7,498 nt of DNA from an uncultured Jannaschia sp. (GCA_937916365.1 CALFSY010000060.1:1-7498); one strand, 5' to 3'; shown: positions 1-6,945, counted from the stretch's first letter. Numbers and translations: made by a program. The notes: generated by a model not told the origin, from the letters alone.

Positions 1-55
1 TCTCTCTTCGGAATGGATATATATTAGTTTACCCCATCTTGCCCCCTTGTCACGA

Positions 56-85
56 TTGACGCTTCCCCTTGCTTCGCGCTAGGTC
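56..85 (+). promoter_or_regulatory. possible promoter of the ETF-QO gene
   Basis: TTGACG at 56-61 matches a sigma-70 type -35 box in five of six positions. About 17-18 nt further on, the CTAGGTC stretch (79-85) is only a poor -10 box. The site lies 55-85 nt before the start codon, the right place for a promoter with a short leader. The weak -10 keeps confidence low. Confidence 0.25.
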
Positions 86-139
86 GTGCGTGACTCTTTA
101 CCATTGTCCCACAATCCCAATTCTTAAGGATGCAAAACC

Positions 140-1792
140 ATGGCAGATGTAACGCGCGAAAGCATGGATTATGATGTGGTGATCGTGGGGGCGGGGCCTG
201 CGGGGTTGTCCGCCGCGATCCGCCTAAAACAACTGGACCCTGACTTAAACGTTGTGGTGTTGGAAAAGGGATCCGAGGTTGGGGCGCATATCCTGTCGGG
301 CGCGGTGTTGGATCCATCGGGTCTGGACGCGCTGATCCCTGAATGGCGGGATATGGGCGTGCCGATCACAGTGCCGGTGACCGAAGATCAATTTTATATG
401 TTGGGCGAAGGCGGGGCGATGCGTATCCCCAATTTGGTTATGCCGCCCCTTATGAACAATCACGGCAATTATATCGTATCGATGGGCAATGTGTGTCGTT
501 GGATGGCCGAACATGCCGAAGGTTTAGGCGTTGAAATTTTCCCCGGTATGGCGTGTTCCGAATTGGTGTATGATGAAACCGGCGCTATCGCCGGGGTCGT
601 GGCCGGCGAATTTGGCAAAAACCCCGATGGCACACAATCCGCCGCGTATGAACCCGGTATGGAATTGCGTGGCAAATATGTATTCCTGGGCGAAGGCGTG
701 CGCGGATCGCTAACCAAAATGGTAATGGAAAATTACGATCTTTCCGCCGGTCGTGATCCCCAAAAATTCGGCCTAGGCATGAAAGAGATTTGGGAAATCG
801 ATCCTGAAAAACATAAACAAGGCCGGGTCATGCACACAATGGGGTGGCCATTGGGGCGCAATGCGGGCGGTGGATCGTTTATCTATCACTTGGATAATAA
901 TCAGGTTTACGTGGGCTTTGTTGTCCACCTAAACTATGAAAACCCTCACCTCTACCCTTATATGGAATTTCAGCGGTTCAAGCATCATCCGATGGTGGCC
1001 GATCTGTTAAAGGGCGGTAAACGTGTGGCCTATGGCGCACGCGCGATTTCCGAAGGTGGCTGGCAATCTATGCCGCGTGCTGTGGCGCCTGGGGTGGCGC
1101 TTCTTGGGTGTGGTGTGGGGTTGGTGAATGTGCCGCGTATCAAAGGCAATCATAACGCCATGTTATCGGGCAAAGCCGCCGCAGAAGCCGCGTATGATGC
1201 GATACGTGCGGGGCGGTCTAGGGATGAATTAACGGATTATGATACCGAACTGCGGGCCGGGCCCATCGGGCGTGATCTGCGGCCCGTGCGCAATGTCAAA
1301 CCTTTATGGTCCAAACGCGGGCTAATGGGGGGATTGGCGTTGGGTGGCTTTGATATGTGGGTCAATTCAACACTGGGTGTTTCTGTATTTGGCACCATTG
1401 CCCATGGAAAATCCGACGCTGCGGCAACGGGAAAGGCAAAAGATTTCAAAGAAATCTCGTATCCCAAACCCGATGGCATTTTAAGTTTCGACCGCCTAAC
1501 AAACGTCAGTTTTTCCATGACAAATCATTCAGAGTCACAGCCAACGCACCTAACCCTGCGCGACGAGACCGTGCCGATCGACATAAACTTACCCACCTAC
1601 GCCGAACCGGCGCAACGATACTGTCCGGCGGGTGTTTACGAGGTCGTCACCGAAAACGACGCGCCGCCCCGGTTTGTCATAAATTTTCAAAACTGTGTGC
1701 ATTGCAAAACCTGTGACATCAAAGATCCATCGCAAAACATTGTTTGGACAGTGCCTCAAGGCGGCGATGGGCCAAATTACCCCAATATGTAA
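140..1792 (+). CDS. etfQO: electron transfer flavoprotein-ubiquinone oxidoreductase (ETF-QO)
   Basis: A 550-residue enzyme of the normal family length. It takes electrons from reduced electron transfer flavoprotein, which is loaded by acyl-CoA and amino-acid dehydrogenases, and passes them to ubiquinone at the inner face of the membrane. The N-terminus holds a dinucleotide-binding fold with GAGPAG at residues 17-22 for FAD. The middle carries family blocks such as GMKEIWEI, the MGWPLG region, HLYPYMEFQRFKHHP and NVPRIKGNHNAMLSGKAAAEA. The C-terminus has the [4Fe-4S] ligand set: C495 in CPAGVYE, then C519, C522 and C525 in NCVHCKTCDIKDPSQNI. The ATG at 140 is preceded by AAGGA (126-130) at a 9-nt spacing. 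Residue 325 is Gly in GCGVGL, where I recall Ser in many relatives; this is a minor variation. The 102-nt gap to the next gene leaves cotranscription uncertain. Identification is firm; the symbol is informal. Confidence 0.97.
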   Translation: MADVTRESMDYDVVIVGAGPAGLSAAIRLKQLDPDLNVVVLEKGSEVGAHILSGAVLDPSGLDALIPEWRDMGVPITVPVTEDQFYMLGEGGAMRIPNLVMPPLMNNHGNYIVSMGNVCRWMAEHAEGLGVEIFPGMACSELVYDETGAIAGVVAGEFGKNPDGTQSAAYEPGMELRGKYVFLGEGVRGSLTKMVMENYDLSAGRDPQKFGLGMKEIWEIDPEKHKQGRVMHTMGWPLGRNAGGGSFIYHLDNNQVYVGFVVHLNYENPHLYPYMEFQRFKHHPMVADLLKGGKRVAYGARAISEGGWQSMPRAVAPGVALLGCGVGLVNVPRIKGNHNAMLSGKAAAEAAYDAIRAGRSRDELTDYDTELRAGPIGRDLRPVRNVKPLWSKRGLMGGLALGGFDMWVNSTLGVSVFGTIAHGKSDAAATGKAKDFKEISYPKPDGILSFDRLTNVSFSMTNHSESQPTHLTLRDETVPIDINLPTYAEPAQRYCPAGVYEVVTENDAPPRFVINFQNCVHCKTCDIKDPSQNIVWTVPQGGDGPNYPNM

Positions 1793-1881
1793 GATAACAT
1801 ATGCGTGGGATGCCAGGCGCGCCTTGGCTTTGCATTGCTCTTTGCCGCCCGTGCGCATAACTTATCCTGCATATATTTTGT

Positions 1882-1889
1882 AAGAGAGG
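1882..1889 (+). promoter_or_regulatory. ribosome binding site of the TPR protein gene
   Basis: AAGAGAGG lies 5 nt before the ATG at 1895. It decides this start over an in-frame GTG at 1805, because only the ATG at 1895 puts a signal peptide at the N-terminus. Confidence 0.7.
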
Positions 1890-1894
1890 TTACA

Positions 1895-3622
1895 ATGCCC
1901 AAAGCCATCGCGCGCACCCTTACGGCACTTGGCCTAACGTTGTGTATCGGTGCGGGTGTCGTGGCGCAGGAAATTATTCCCCCCGTGGCGGAACAGGGGC
2001 TGGCCGGTGCCTACCTAGCGGCCCGCGTGGCGGCCATTGATGGAAATCACCGTGTTGCCGCCGAATTTTTTGAACGCGCCCTTGCCGCCGATCCAGATAA
2101 TGAAACCCTTATCACCAATGCGGTTTTTGCGCACGCAGCAATGGGTGAATGGGATCAAGCGGCGGAAATTGCCGCCCGCCTGCCCACCACGGCACAACAA
2201 GGGCGCGACATTGCGCAGTTGGCGTTGTTTGTCGATCTGGTGCGGCGGGGGGATTTGGCCGCCGCACGCACGGCGATTAACAATGGCGTGGGCGTCGGCG
2301 CGGTTATCGACGCTTTGGTAATTGGATGGCTGTATTTAGACAGTGGCGATATGCGCCGCGCCACCCAAACATTTCAACAAATCGTGGATAACGAAACCAA
2401 CGCCAGTATCGCGCTAATTCATCTTGCGCTGCTGCGCGCCGCCGTCGGCGATTTCGAAGGGGCCAATACCATTTTGGCCGGTGATGAATTTGGCCCCGTT
2501 CCGATGACCACGCGCGTGGTGCGCGCGCGTGCCGAAATCCTGGCTCAACTTAATCAACAAGCCGAAGCTGCCGCGCTTTTGTCGCAATACATTGAAACCG
2601 TGCCATCCCCCGGTCTGTTGGCCTTAAAATCGCGGCTTGAAACGCAGATTGATCCAGACCCCTATGATTTTGTAGTCACACCTGAACAAGGCATTGCAGA
2701 GGTTTTTTTCACTATTGCCACCGCACTTGTGGGAGCAGAGGGTGGAGCAGCGGGCGCATTGCCCCTGCTATATGCTCAGGTGGCGCGGGGTATCGACCCC
2801 GATCACGCCGAGGCAACGATGTTTGCTGCTCAGATCTTGGAACAGGGTCGTCAATATCAACTTGCCGCTGAAACTTTTGCAGTGGTTGATCCAAGAGATG
2901 ACGAATATGTTGCGGCCCAACTGGGCCGGGCAAATGCCCTGTTTGATGATGATGCAGAAACGGCGGCGATGGACATTCTGCGGGATTTGGCCGCCTTGCA
3001 CCCCAATCAGGCGACAGTGCATTCGGCGCTGGGCGATATGTTGCGCCGCACCGAACAATGCGGCCAAGCAATTTCTGCCTATACCCGCGCGCTTGATTTG
3101 ATGGATATCAACACGCGCGGGGCGTGGGGTTTGTTTTACACCCGCGCCATTTGTAACGAACGCGAAGGAAATTGGCCCCCTGCCGAGGCTGATTTTCGGA
3201 TGGCCCTAACCCTAAACCCCGGTCAACCGAATGTATTGAATTACCTTGGATATTCCCTGGTTGAACAACGCCGCAATCTTGACGAGGCATTGGATATGAT
3301 CGAACGCGCGGCGGAGGCACGGCCCAATTCGGGCTTTATCGCCGATTCGTTGGGGTGGGTATTCTATAGACTTGGCCGATTTGACGATGCGGTTGCCCCA
3401 ATGGAACGCGCGGTCGAACTTGAACCCAATGATCCCATCATCAATGACCATCTGGGCGATGTGTATTGGATGGTGGGGCGCCGCCGCGAAGCCGAATTTC
3501 AATGGCGCCGCGCATTGAGTTTTGAACCCACCGCTGAGGACGCCACGCGCATCCGCCTGAAGCTAGACCTTGGATTGGATGCCGTTTTAGAAAACGAAGG
3601 TGGGGTTGGCGAAATTCAGTGA
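1895..3622 (+). CDS. secreted tetratricopeptide repeat protein
   Basis: A 575-residue protein with a Sec-type signal peptide: basic K3 and R7, a hydrophobic stretch over residues 8-23, and a likely cut after A24 (VVA before Q25). The mature protein is probably periplasmic. It is helical and rich in TPR-like pairs. A first group covers about residues 30-100 (AAEFFERALAADPDN) and the clearest repeats run from about 372 to 545, including NYLGYSLVEQ, DSLGWVFYRLGRFDDAV, MERAVELEPNDP and NDHLGDVYWMVGRRREAEFQW. These resemble the conserved TPR proteins found next to ispE in Rhodobacterales. The precise role is unknown to me; TPR arrays usually bind proteins, so a scaffold or envelope-assembly role is an inference. 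The mature chain has only two cysteines, C389 and C420, which could form a disulfide. The stop codon overlaps the GTG of ispE, suggesting translational coupling. No lipobox is present, so it is not an evident lipoprotein. Confidence 0.9.
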   Translation: MPKAIARTLTALGLTLCIGAGVVAQEIIPPVAEQGLAGAYLAARVAAIDGNHRVAAEFFERALAADPDNETLITNAVFAHAAMGEWDQAAEIAARLPTTAQQGRDIAQLALFVDLVRRGDLAAARTAINNGVGVGAVIDALVIGWLYLDSGDMRRATQTFQQIVDNETNASIALIHLALLRAAVGDFEGANTILAGDEFGPVPMTTRVVRARAEILAQLNQQAEAAALLSQYIETVPSPGLLALKSRLETQIDPDPYDFVVTPEQGIAEVFFTIATALVGAEGGAAGALPLLYAQVARGIDPDHAEATMFAAQILEQGRQYQLAAETFAVVDPRDDEYVAAQLGRANALFDDDAETAAMDILRDLAALHPNQATVHSALGDMLRRTEQCGQAISAYTRALDLMDINTRGAWGLFYTRAICNEREGNWPPAEADFRMALTLNPGQPNVLNYLGYSLVEQRRNLDEALDMIERAAEARPNSGFIADSLGWVFYRLGRFDDAVAPMERAVELEPNDPIINDHLGDVYWMVGRRREAEFQWRRALSFEPTAEDATRIRLKLDLGLDAVLENEGGVGEIQ

Positions 3623-4443
3623 AGGTTTTTGCACCGGCTAAGGTCAATCTTGCGTTACACGTGACGGGGCGGCGGGCGGATGGGTATCATCTGCTTGATT
3701 CGTTGGTCGTGTTTGCCGATGTGGGCGATCATTTGTCAATTAATGCGGCGGACCGGTTAATGCTTCGTATCGCCGGACCATGTGCCCAAGGCGTGCCAAA
3801 CGGTGCGGAAAATCTTATCTGGCGTGCGGCGCGGTTGCTTGATCCTGATCGTGGGGCGGCCATTGTTTTAGAAAAACATTTGCCCCATGCGGGGGGTGTC
3901 GGTGGCGGGTCCGCCGATGCCGCCGCGGCCTTGCGTGGATTATCTGCGGTATGGGGGATGGATCTGCCGGATACGGATGCGATCCTAAAACTTGGGGCGG
4001 ATGTGCCGGCCTGTCTTTACGGGTGGCCATGCCGCATGTCTGGAATTGGAGGGCATATTGAAAATATCCCGCCCTTACCCCCGCTATGGATGGTGTTGGT
4101 AAATCCGTGCGTTACATTGCCAACGGGGGATGTTTTTGCGCGCATGTCCCATGCCGACAACCCCCCCATGCCATCCCCCCGATGGAAAGGTTTGGACGAT
4201 TTTTTAACGTGGCTGCGCGTCACGCGGAATGATTTAACGGCCCCGGCCCGCGCGATCGTTCCAACGATTGATAAGGTTTTGGGGCATCTTACCGCGCAGG
4301 CAGGGTGTCTTTTATCGCGGATGACAGGATCGGGCGCCACATGTTTTGGCCTATTTGCCGACCTAGAAGCCGCGCAAATCGCGGCACAACATATACAACG
4401 TGCCGAACCATCGTGGTGGATGCGCGCTGCAAAAATTTTATGA
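3619..4443 (+). CDS. ispE: 4-diphosphocytidyl-2-C-methyl-D-erythritol kinase
   Basis: A 274-residue GHMP-superfamily kinase. It phosphorylates the 2-hydroxyl of CDP-methylerythritol with ATP, the fourth step of the MEP pathway to IPP and DMAPP, in the cytosol. Three family motifs are visible: PAKVNLALHVTGRRADGYH at residues 6-24 with K8 matching the conserved lysine, the ATP loop AGGVGGGSADAAAAL at 91-105, and MTGSGATCF at 235-243. D128 in LGADVPAC corresponds to the catalytic aspartate. The length is slightly short but normal for alphaproteobacteria. The GTG start lies inside the stop of the TPR gene (GTGA), with no other close start and the PAKVN motif right behind it, so I accept it. Translation probably depends on ribosomes finishing the upstream gene. 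It converges with the polyprenyl synthase gene 24 nt away, and I see no terminator between them. Confidence 0.97.
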   Translation: MKVFAPAKVNLALHVTGRRADGYHLLDSLVVFADVGDHLSINAADRLMLRIAGPCAQGVPNGAENLIWRAARLLDPDRGAAIVLEKHLPHAGGVGGGSADAAAALRGLSAVWGMDLPDTDAILKLGADVPACLYGWPCRMSGIGGHIENIPPLPPLWMVLVNPCVTLPTGDVFARMSHADNPPMPSPRWKGLDDFLTWLRVTRNDLTAPARAIVPTIDKVLGHLTAQAGCLLSRMTGSGATCFGLFADLEAAQIAAQHIQRAEPSWWMRAAKIL

Positions 4444-4467
4444 TGCGGGGCAAATCAAATGCCGCTG

Positions 4468-5469
4468 TTATGACAAACGCGCAACGGCATAATCCGCCAA
4501 ATCCGCCAACATATATTTCAACGGATGATCGGGCAAAGTTTCCAGCGCGGCCATCGCATCGGCGGCCCACTGTGCCGCCTCTGCCCGTGTTTCATCAAGC
4601 GTGCCGTGATGGTGCAGCAGACGTAGTGCATGTGCCAGATCGTCGTCACGTTGATCACCTTTTTCGATTGTTCGGACCCAAAATGCGCGTTCGGCCGCAT
4701 CGGCGCGGGCAATGGCCCGAATCATGGGCAGGGTTGGTTTGCGTTCGCGGAAATCATCCCCAATGTTCTTGCCCAACTGCCCCGACGTGCCCCCCCAATC
4801 CAGCAAATCATCGGCCATCTGAAACGCTATGCCTAGGCTGTTTCCATATCGGGCCAATGCGTTAACGTGATTGTCCGCCTGGTGTGCGATGACACCGCCT
4901 ACCTCACACGCGGCTTTGAACAATGCAGCGGTTTTTCCGCGAATCACCTGTAGATAGGTTTCTTCGGTCGTGGATACATTCATCGCGGCGCTAAGCTGCA
5001 ATACCTCGCCCTCGGCGATGACAGCAGCGGCGTTCGATAAAATGTCTAAAACCTGCAACGATTTGGTTTCAACCATCAACTGAAACGCCCGCGCGAACAG
5101 ATAATCACCCACCAAAATACTAGATTTATTGTCCCACAACAGGTTTGCCGTGGGCCGCCCGCGTCGTCGTTTGCTTTCGTCAACCACATCATCGTGCAGC
5201 AGCGTTGCGGTATGGATAAATTCCACCGTCGCGGCCAATTTTTGGTGATCTTCCCCGTCATAGCCGCACATCCGTGCCACCGCCAGGGTTAGCATGGGCC
5301 GGACACGTTTGCCGCCTGCATTCACCAAATGGGCCGTCACCTCTGGAATACGGGGCGCGTGGTCTGAGGCCATGCGCGCCCGGATCAAATCGCGCACGGC
5401 CTGCAAATCATCGGTCAAATACGCGCTTATTTGATCGTGCGGTTTCATGGCGGGTGCATCCATGGTCAT
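4468..5469 (-). CDS. ispB: long-chain polyprenyl diphosphate synthase (ubiquinone side chain)
   Basis: A trans-prenyltransferase of 333 residues. It adds IPP units to an allylic diphosphate to make the long polyprenyl tail of ubiquinone. Visible motifs, in order: GGKRVRP (52-58), the first aspartate-rich motif in LLHDDVVDES with D93, D94 and D97, GKT (178-180), the second in FQMADDLLDW with D220, D221 and D224, and GKNIGDDFRERKPTLP (233-248). The residue five before the first motif is small (A88), as in long-chain enzymes such as octaprenyl synthase. Rhodobacterales mostly use Q-10, so decaprenyl is the likely product; the sequence alone does not fix chain length. I chose the ATG at 5469 because AAAGGGG sits 6 nt upstream. 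The frame stays open to 5532, but that 21-residue extension is unlike the family. An in-frame ATG at 5463 is also possible. It is divergent from the DUF2007 gene. Confidence 0.95.
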   Translation of the reverse strand: MTMDAPAMKPHDQISAYLTDDLQAVRDLIRARMASDHAPRIPEVTAHLVNAGGKRVRPMLTLAVARMCGYDGEDHQKLAATVEFIHTATLLHDDVVDESKRRRGRPTANLLWDNKSSILVGDYLFARAFQLMVETKSLQVLDILSNAAAVIAEGEVLQLSAAMNVSTTEETYLQVIRGKTAALFKAACEVGGVIAHQADNHVNALARYGNSLGIAFQMADDLLDWGGTSGQLGKNIGDDFRERKPTLPMIRAIARADAAERAFWVRTIEKGDQRDDDLAHALRLLHHHGTLDETRAEAAQWAADAMAALETLPDHPLKYMLADLADYAVARLS

Positions 5470-5475
5470 GGCGCA

Positions 5476-5482
5476 CCCCTTT
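5476..5482 (-). promoter_or_regulatory. ribosome binding site of ispB
   Basis: On the minus strand AAAGGGG is followed by 6 nt and then ATG (5469-5467). This supports the MTMDAP start rather than the upstream ATG at 5532. Confidence 0.6.
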
Positions 5483-5521
5483 CCCACACCTCGACAACCA
5501 CGCGCGTGCATCTTACACCTG

Positions 5522-5549
5522 ATTCTATGCAAGAGATATTGCGCAGTAA
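5522..5549 (-). promoter_or_regulatory. possible promoter of ispB
   Basis: On the minus strand TAGAAT (5527-5522) matches a -10 box in five of six positions. TTACTG (5549-5544), 16 nt before it, is a poor -35 box. It would give a leader of roughly 45 nt before the ispB start. The -10 box overlaps the first base of the divergent DUF2007 start codon and a GANTC site (5521-5525). This is only a candidate. Confidence 0.3.
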
Positions 5550-5742
5550 TGATCCCACCATTGTCGCCTTTGCTTTGGCCCTATTGTCCGGCGAAGACAT
5601 AGAGGTGTTTGAAATGGACGTCCACATGAGCGTTTTAGAAGGCTCCATCGGCATTTTACCGCGCCGTTTGATGGTGGCCCGCGCCGATGCTTTTCGCGCG
5701 CGCGCCATTTTACGTGACAATGATCTGCCGGTTTCGGGGTGA
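5527..5742 (+). CDS. DUF2007 family protein
   Basis: A 71-residue protein. It begins MQEILRSNDPTIVAFALALL and carries HMSVLEGSIGILPRRLMV at residues 33-50, the strongly conserved core of the DUF2007 proteins of this bacterial group. Pfam describes the family as putative prokaryotic signal-transducing proteins; no precise function is known to me. I see no membrane segment or signal peptide. The ATG at 5527 gives the usual family start. The same frame is open back to 5431, but that part runs antisense through the ispB N-terminus and its residues do not look like family sequence. No Shine-Dalgarno sequence precedes the ATG, so the message may be leaderless or weakly translated. The stop codon overlaps the start of trmN6 (GTGA), so the two are probably one transcript and may be translationally coupled. 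Confidence 0.9.
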   Translation: MQEILRSNDPTIVAFALALLSGEDIEVFEMDVHMSVLEGSIGILPRRLMVARADAFRARAILRDNDLPVSG

Positions 5743-6521
5743 TCGGGGACCAAGGGGTGTTTGATGAACGCGCGCTGACACATGACGCCTTTCTAAATGG
5801 TAAAATTCGGGTGTGGCAACCAAGTAGCGGATACCGCGCGGGAACCGACGCGGTGTTTCTAGCCGCCGCCGTGCCCGTGCATTCGGGGCAGGATGTTTTG
5901 GAATTGGGCTGTGGTGTAGGGGTGGCGGCACTGTGCCTGGCTACACGTGTGCCCGGTGTGCGCGTGATCGGGGTGGAACGGCAATCGGCCTATGCCGCAC
6001 TTGCCCAAAAAAATGCAGATGAATTACAATTACCAGTTTCGGTTGTGACCGCCGATTTGGGGCATTTGCCGCCCGTTTTGCGCGCGCAATCGTTTCACCA
6101 TGTCATGGCGAACCCGCCCTTTTTCAAATCCGGGCACGGCACGAATGCCCGCGATTCTGGGCGCAACGCCGCCCTGCGTGAGGGGGAAGATACACCACTA
6201 CACACTTGGATTACGACGGCGCGCGCCCGTTTACACCCCAAAGGGTGGCTAACCCTAATTCAAAGTATCGATAGATTGCCCGATTGTGTTGCTGCCTGTG
6301 CCGAGGGGTTTGGCAGTATGTCGATTTTGCCGATCGCGCCCCGCCCCGGCCATATGCCGGGGCGTTTCATATTACGCGCACGTAAGGGGGCGAGCGGACC
6401 ATTTCGTTTGTTGCCGCCGGTGACGCTCCATCGCGCGGCGCATCATGGCGGGGTGCGGGATGATTTTTCGCCCATCGCCCGGGCCGTTTTGCGCGATGGG
6501 CACCCACTGTCTTGGGAATAG
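5739..6521 (+). CDS. trmN6: tRNA1(Val) (adenine37-N6)-methyltransferase family protein
   Basis: A 260-residue class I SAM-dependent methyltransferase. The SAM-binding loop is LELGCGVGV at residues 54-62, followed by an acidic residue at the end of strand 2 (E80 in GVERQ). The N6-adenine motif appears as NPPF at 125-128, within VMANPPFFKSG. Together with the N-terminal block LTHDAFLNGKIRVWQPSSGYRAGTDAVFLAAAVP, this marks the TrmN6/YfiC family. In E. coli that enzyme methylates A37 of tRNA1(Val); the substrate here is inferred from homology. The GTG at 5739 overlaps the DUF2007 stop (GTGA). A second in-frame GTG at 5757, with GGGGA at 5745-5749, would remove six residues and give the MFDE-type start I recall from relatives; both are plausible. 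A 9-bp hairpin lies inside the gene at 6342-6364. Confidence 0.9.
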   Translation: MIGDQGVFDERALTHDAFLNGKIRVWQPSSGYRAGTDAVFLAAAVPVHSGQDVLELGCGVGVAALCLATRVPGVRVIGVERQSAYAALAQKNADELQLPVSVVTADLGHLPPVLRAQSFHHVMANPPFFKSGHGTNARDSGRNAALREGEDTPLHTWITTARARLHPKGWLTLIQSIDRLPDCVAACAEGFGSMSILPIAPRPGHMPGRFILRARKGASGPFRLLPPVTLHRAAHHGGVRDDFSPIARAVLRDGHPLSWE

Positions 6522-6630
6522 TTAAAATCATCGCCCCTAAATCATTCTATCGTTTTCCACCACAATCAGGGGCGTGACAGCGCGCAAATTTTATGCTGGA
6601 CTTTCACAACAACATATCAATGAAAAAATT

Positions 6631-6636
6631 AGGAGG
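6631..6636 (+). promoter_or_regulatory. strong Shine-Dalgarno sequence of the DUF465 gene
   Basis: A full AGGAGG lies 6 nt before the ATG at 6643. It fixes this start; the in-frame GTG at 6574 would add 23 residues unlike the family. It is one of the two strongest ribosome sites in the window and suggests high expression. Confidence 0.75.
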
Positions 6637-6642
6637 ATAACC

Positions 6643-6807
6643 ATGTCCCTGACCACCCATCTTGCAGAGTTGAGGAAAAAGCACGCCCTACTTGCCGCCA
6701 AGGTAGAAGAGGCGCAACGCAACCCTAGCGTAGATACCCTTGTGATTCGGGACATGAAGAAACAAAAATTACGCCTCAAACAAGAAATCGAAAGGCTTGA
6801 TCGTTAA
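6643..6807 (+). CDS. DUF465 (YdcH-like) small protein
   Basis: A 54-residue, highly charged protein predicted to fold as two helices joined by a turn. Helix one is HLAELRKKHALLAAKVEEAQR (about residues 6-26), the turn is NPSVDT (27-32), and helix two is IRDMKKQKLRLKQEIERL (35-52). The KKQKLRLKQEI pattern and the length are typical of DUF465 proteins. Their function is not established; a coiled-coil hairpin that binds other proteins or nucleic acid is an inference. The strong ribosome site suggests abundant synthesis. It stands 121 nt after trmN6 and 149 nt before the next small gene, so it may have its own promoter, though I found none with good boxes. Confidence 0.88.
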   Translation: MSLTTHLAELRKKHALLAAKVEEAQRNPSVDTLVIRDMKKQKLRLKQEIERLDR

Positions 6808-6828
6808 AGCGGCGGTATATTTCGTCTA

Positions 6829-6851
6829 CGCCCATGCCTATTGTGTGGGCG
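6829..6851 (+). terminator. weak hairpin after the DUF465 gene
   Basis: CGCCCA (6829-6834) pairs with TGGGCG (6846-6851) around an 11-nt loop that two G-U pairs could shorten. It starts 21 nt after the DUF465 stop codon and is followed by CCTTGCTTT, a poor U tract. It could end that transcript, but a 6-bp repeat can arise by chance in a stretch of this length. Confidence 0.25.
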
Positions 6852-6945
6852 CCTTGCTTTGCGGGAAATGGGTATCGGGTTTGTGCAAATGGCTATGGTC
6901 ACGTCAATGTGGGTGACCCATTTAAGATCTCGAACACACAACCCC

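Noticed and set aside
24..317. Minus-strand open frame over the ETF-QO start
   Set aside because: It is mostly antisense to the ETF-QO N-terminus, its proline-rich sequence fits no family I know, and it has no ribosome site.
579..594. CCGGCG/CGCCGG hairpin inside the ETF-QO gene
   Set aside because: A 6-bp GC stem within coding sequence is common by chance at this composition.
1813..1827. Near-palindrome around GGCGCGCC in the gap between ETF-QO and the TPR gene
   Set aside because: There is no loop suited to RNA pairing and no U tract, and it is too short to call a terminator or operator.
1805..1894. In-frame GTG at 1805 extending the TPR protein by 30 residues
   Set aside because: The extension has no ribosome site and would bury the signal peptide. 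The ATG at 1895 has AAGAGAGG in front and starts a clean signal peptide.
1895..1966. Possible lipoprotein signal at C17 of the TPR protein
   Set aside because: The context is LTLC, with Leu rather than Gly, Ala or Ser before the cysteine. A normal cut after A24 fits better.
4444..4467. Possible terminator between converging ispE and ispB
   Set aside because: Only 4-bp pairings (GGCA/TGCC, GCGG/CCGC) that exclude each other, and no U tract.
4305..4865. 186-residue plus-strand frame across the ispE and ispB ends
   Set aside because: It runs out of frame through ispE and antisense to ispB. The protein is low in order-forming pattern and rich in Pro, Arg and Cys, as expected of a shadow frame.
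6532..6574. Inverted repeat CGCCCCT/AGGGGCG after trmN6
   Set aside because: The 7-bp arms are 29 nt apart with no U tract, so it is weak as a terminator. It remains possible as chance or a minor fold.
6574..6642. GTG at 6574 as start of the DUF465 gene
   Set aside because: The family begins at MSLTTHL-type sequence, and AGGAGG sits exactly before the ATG at 6643.
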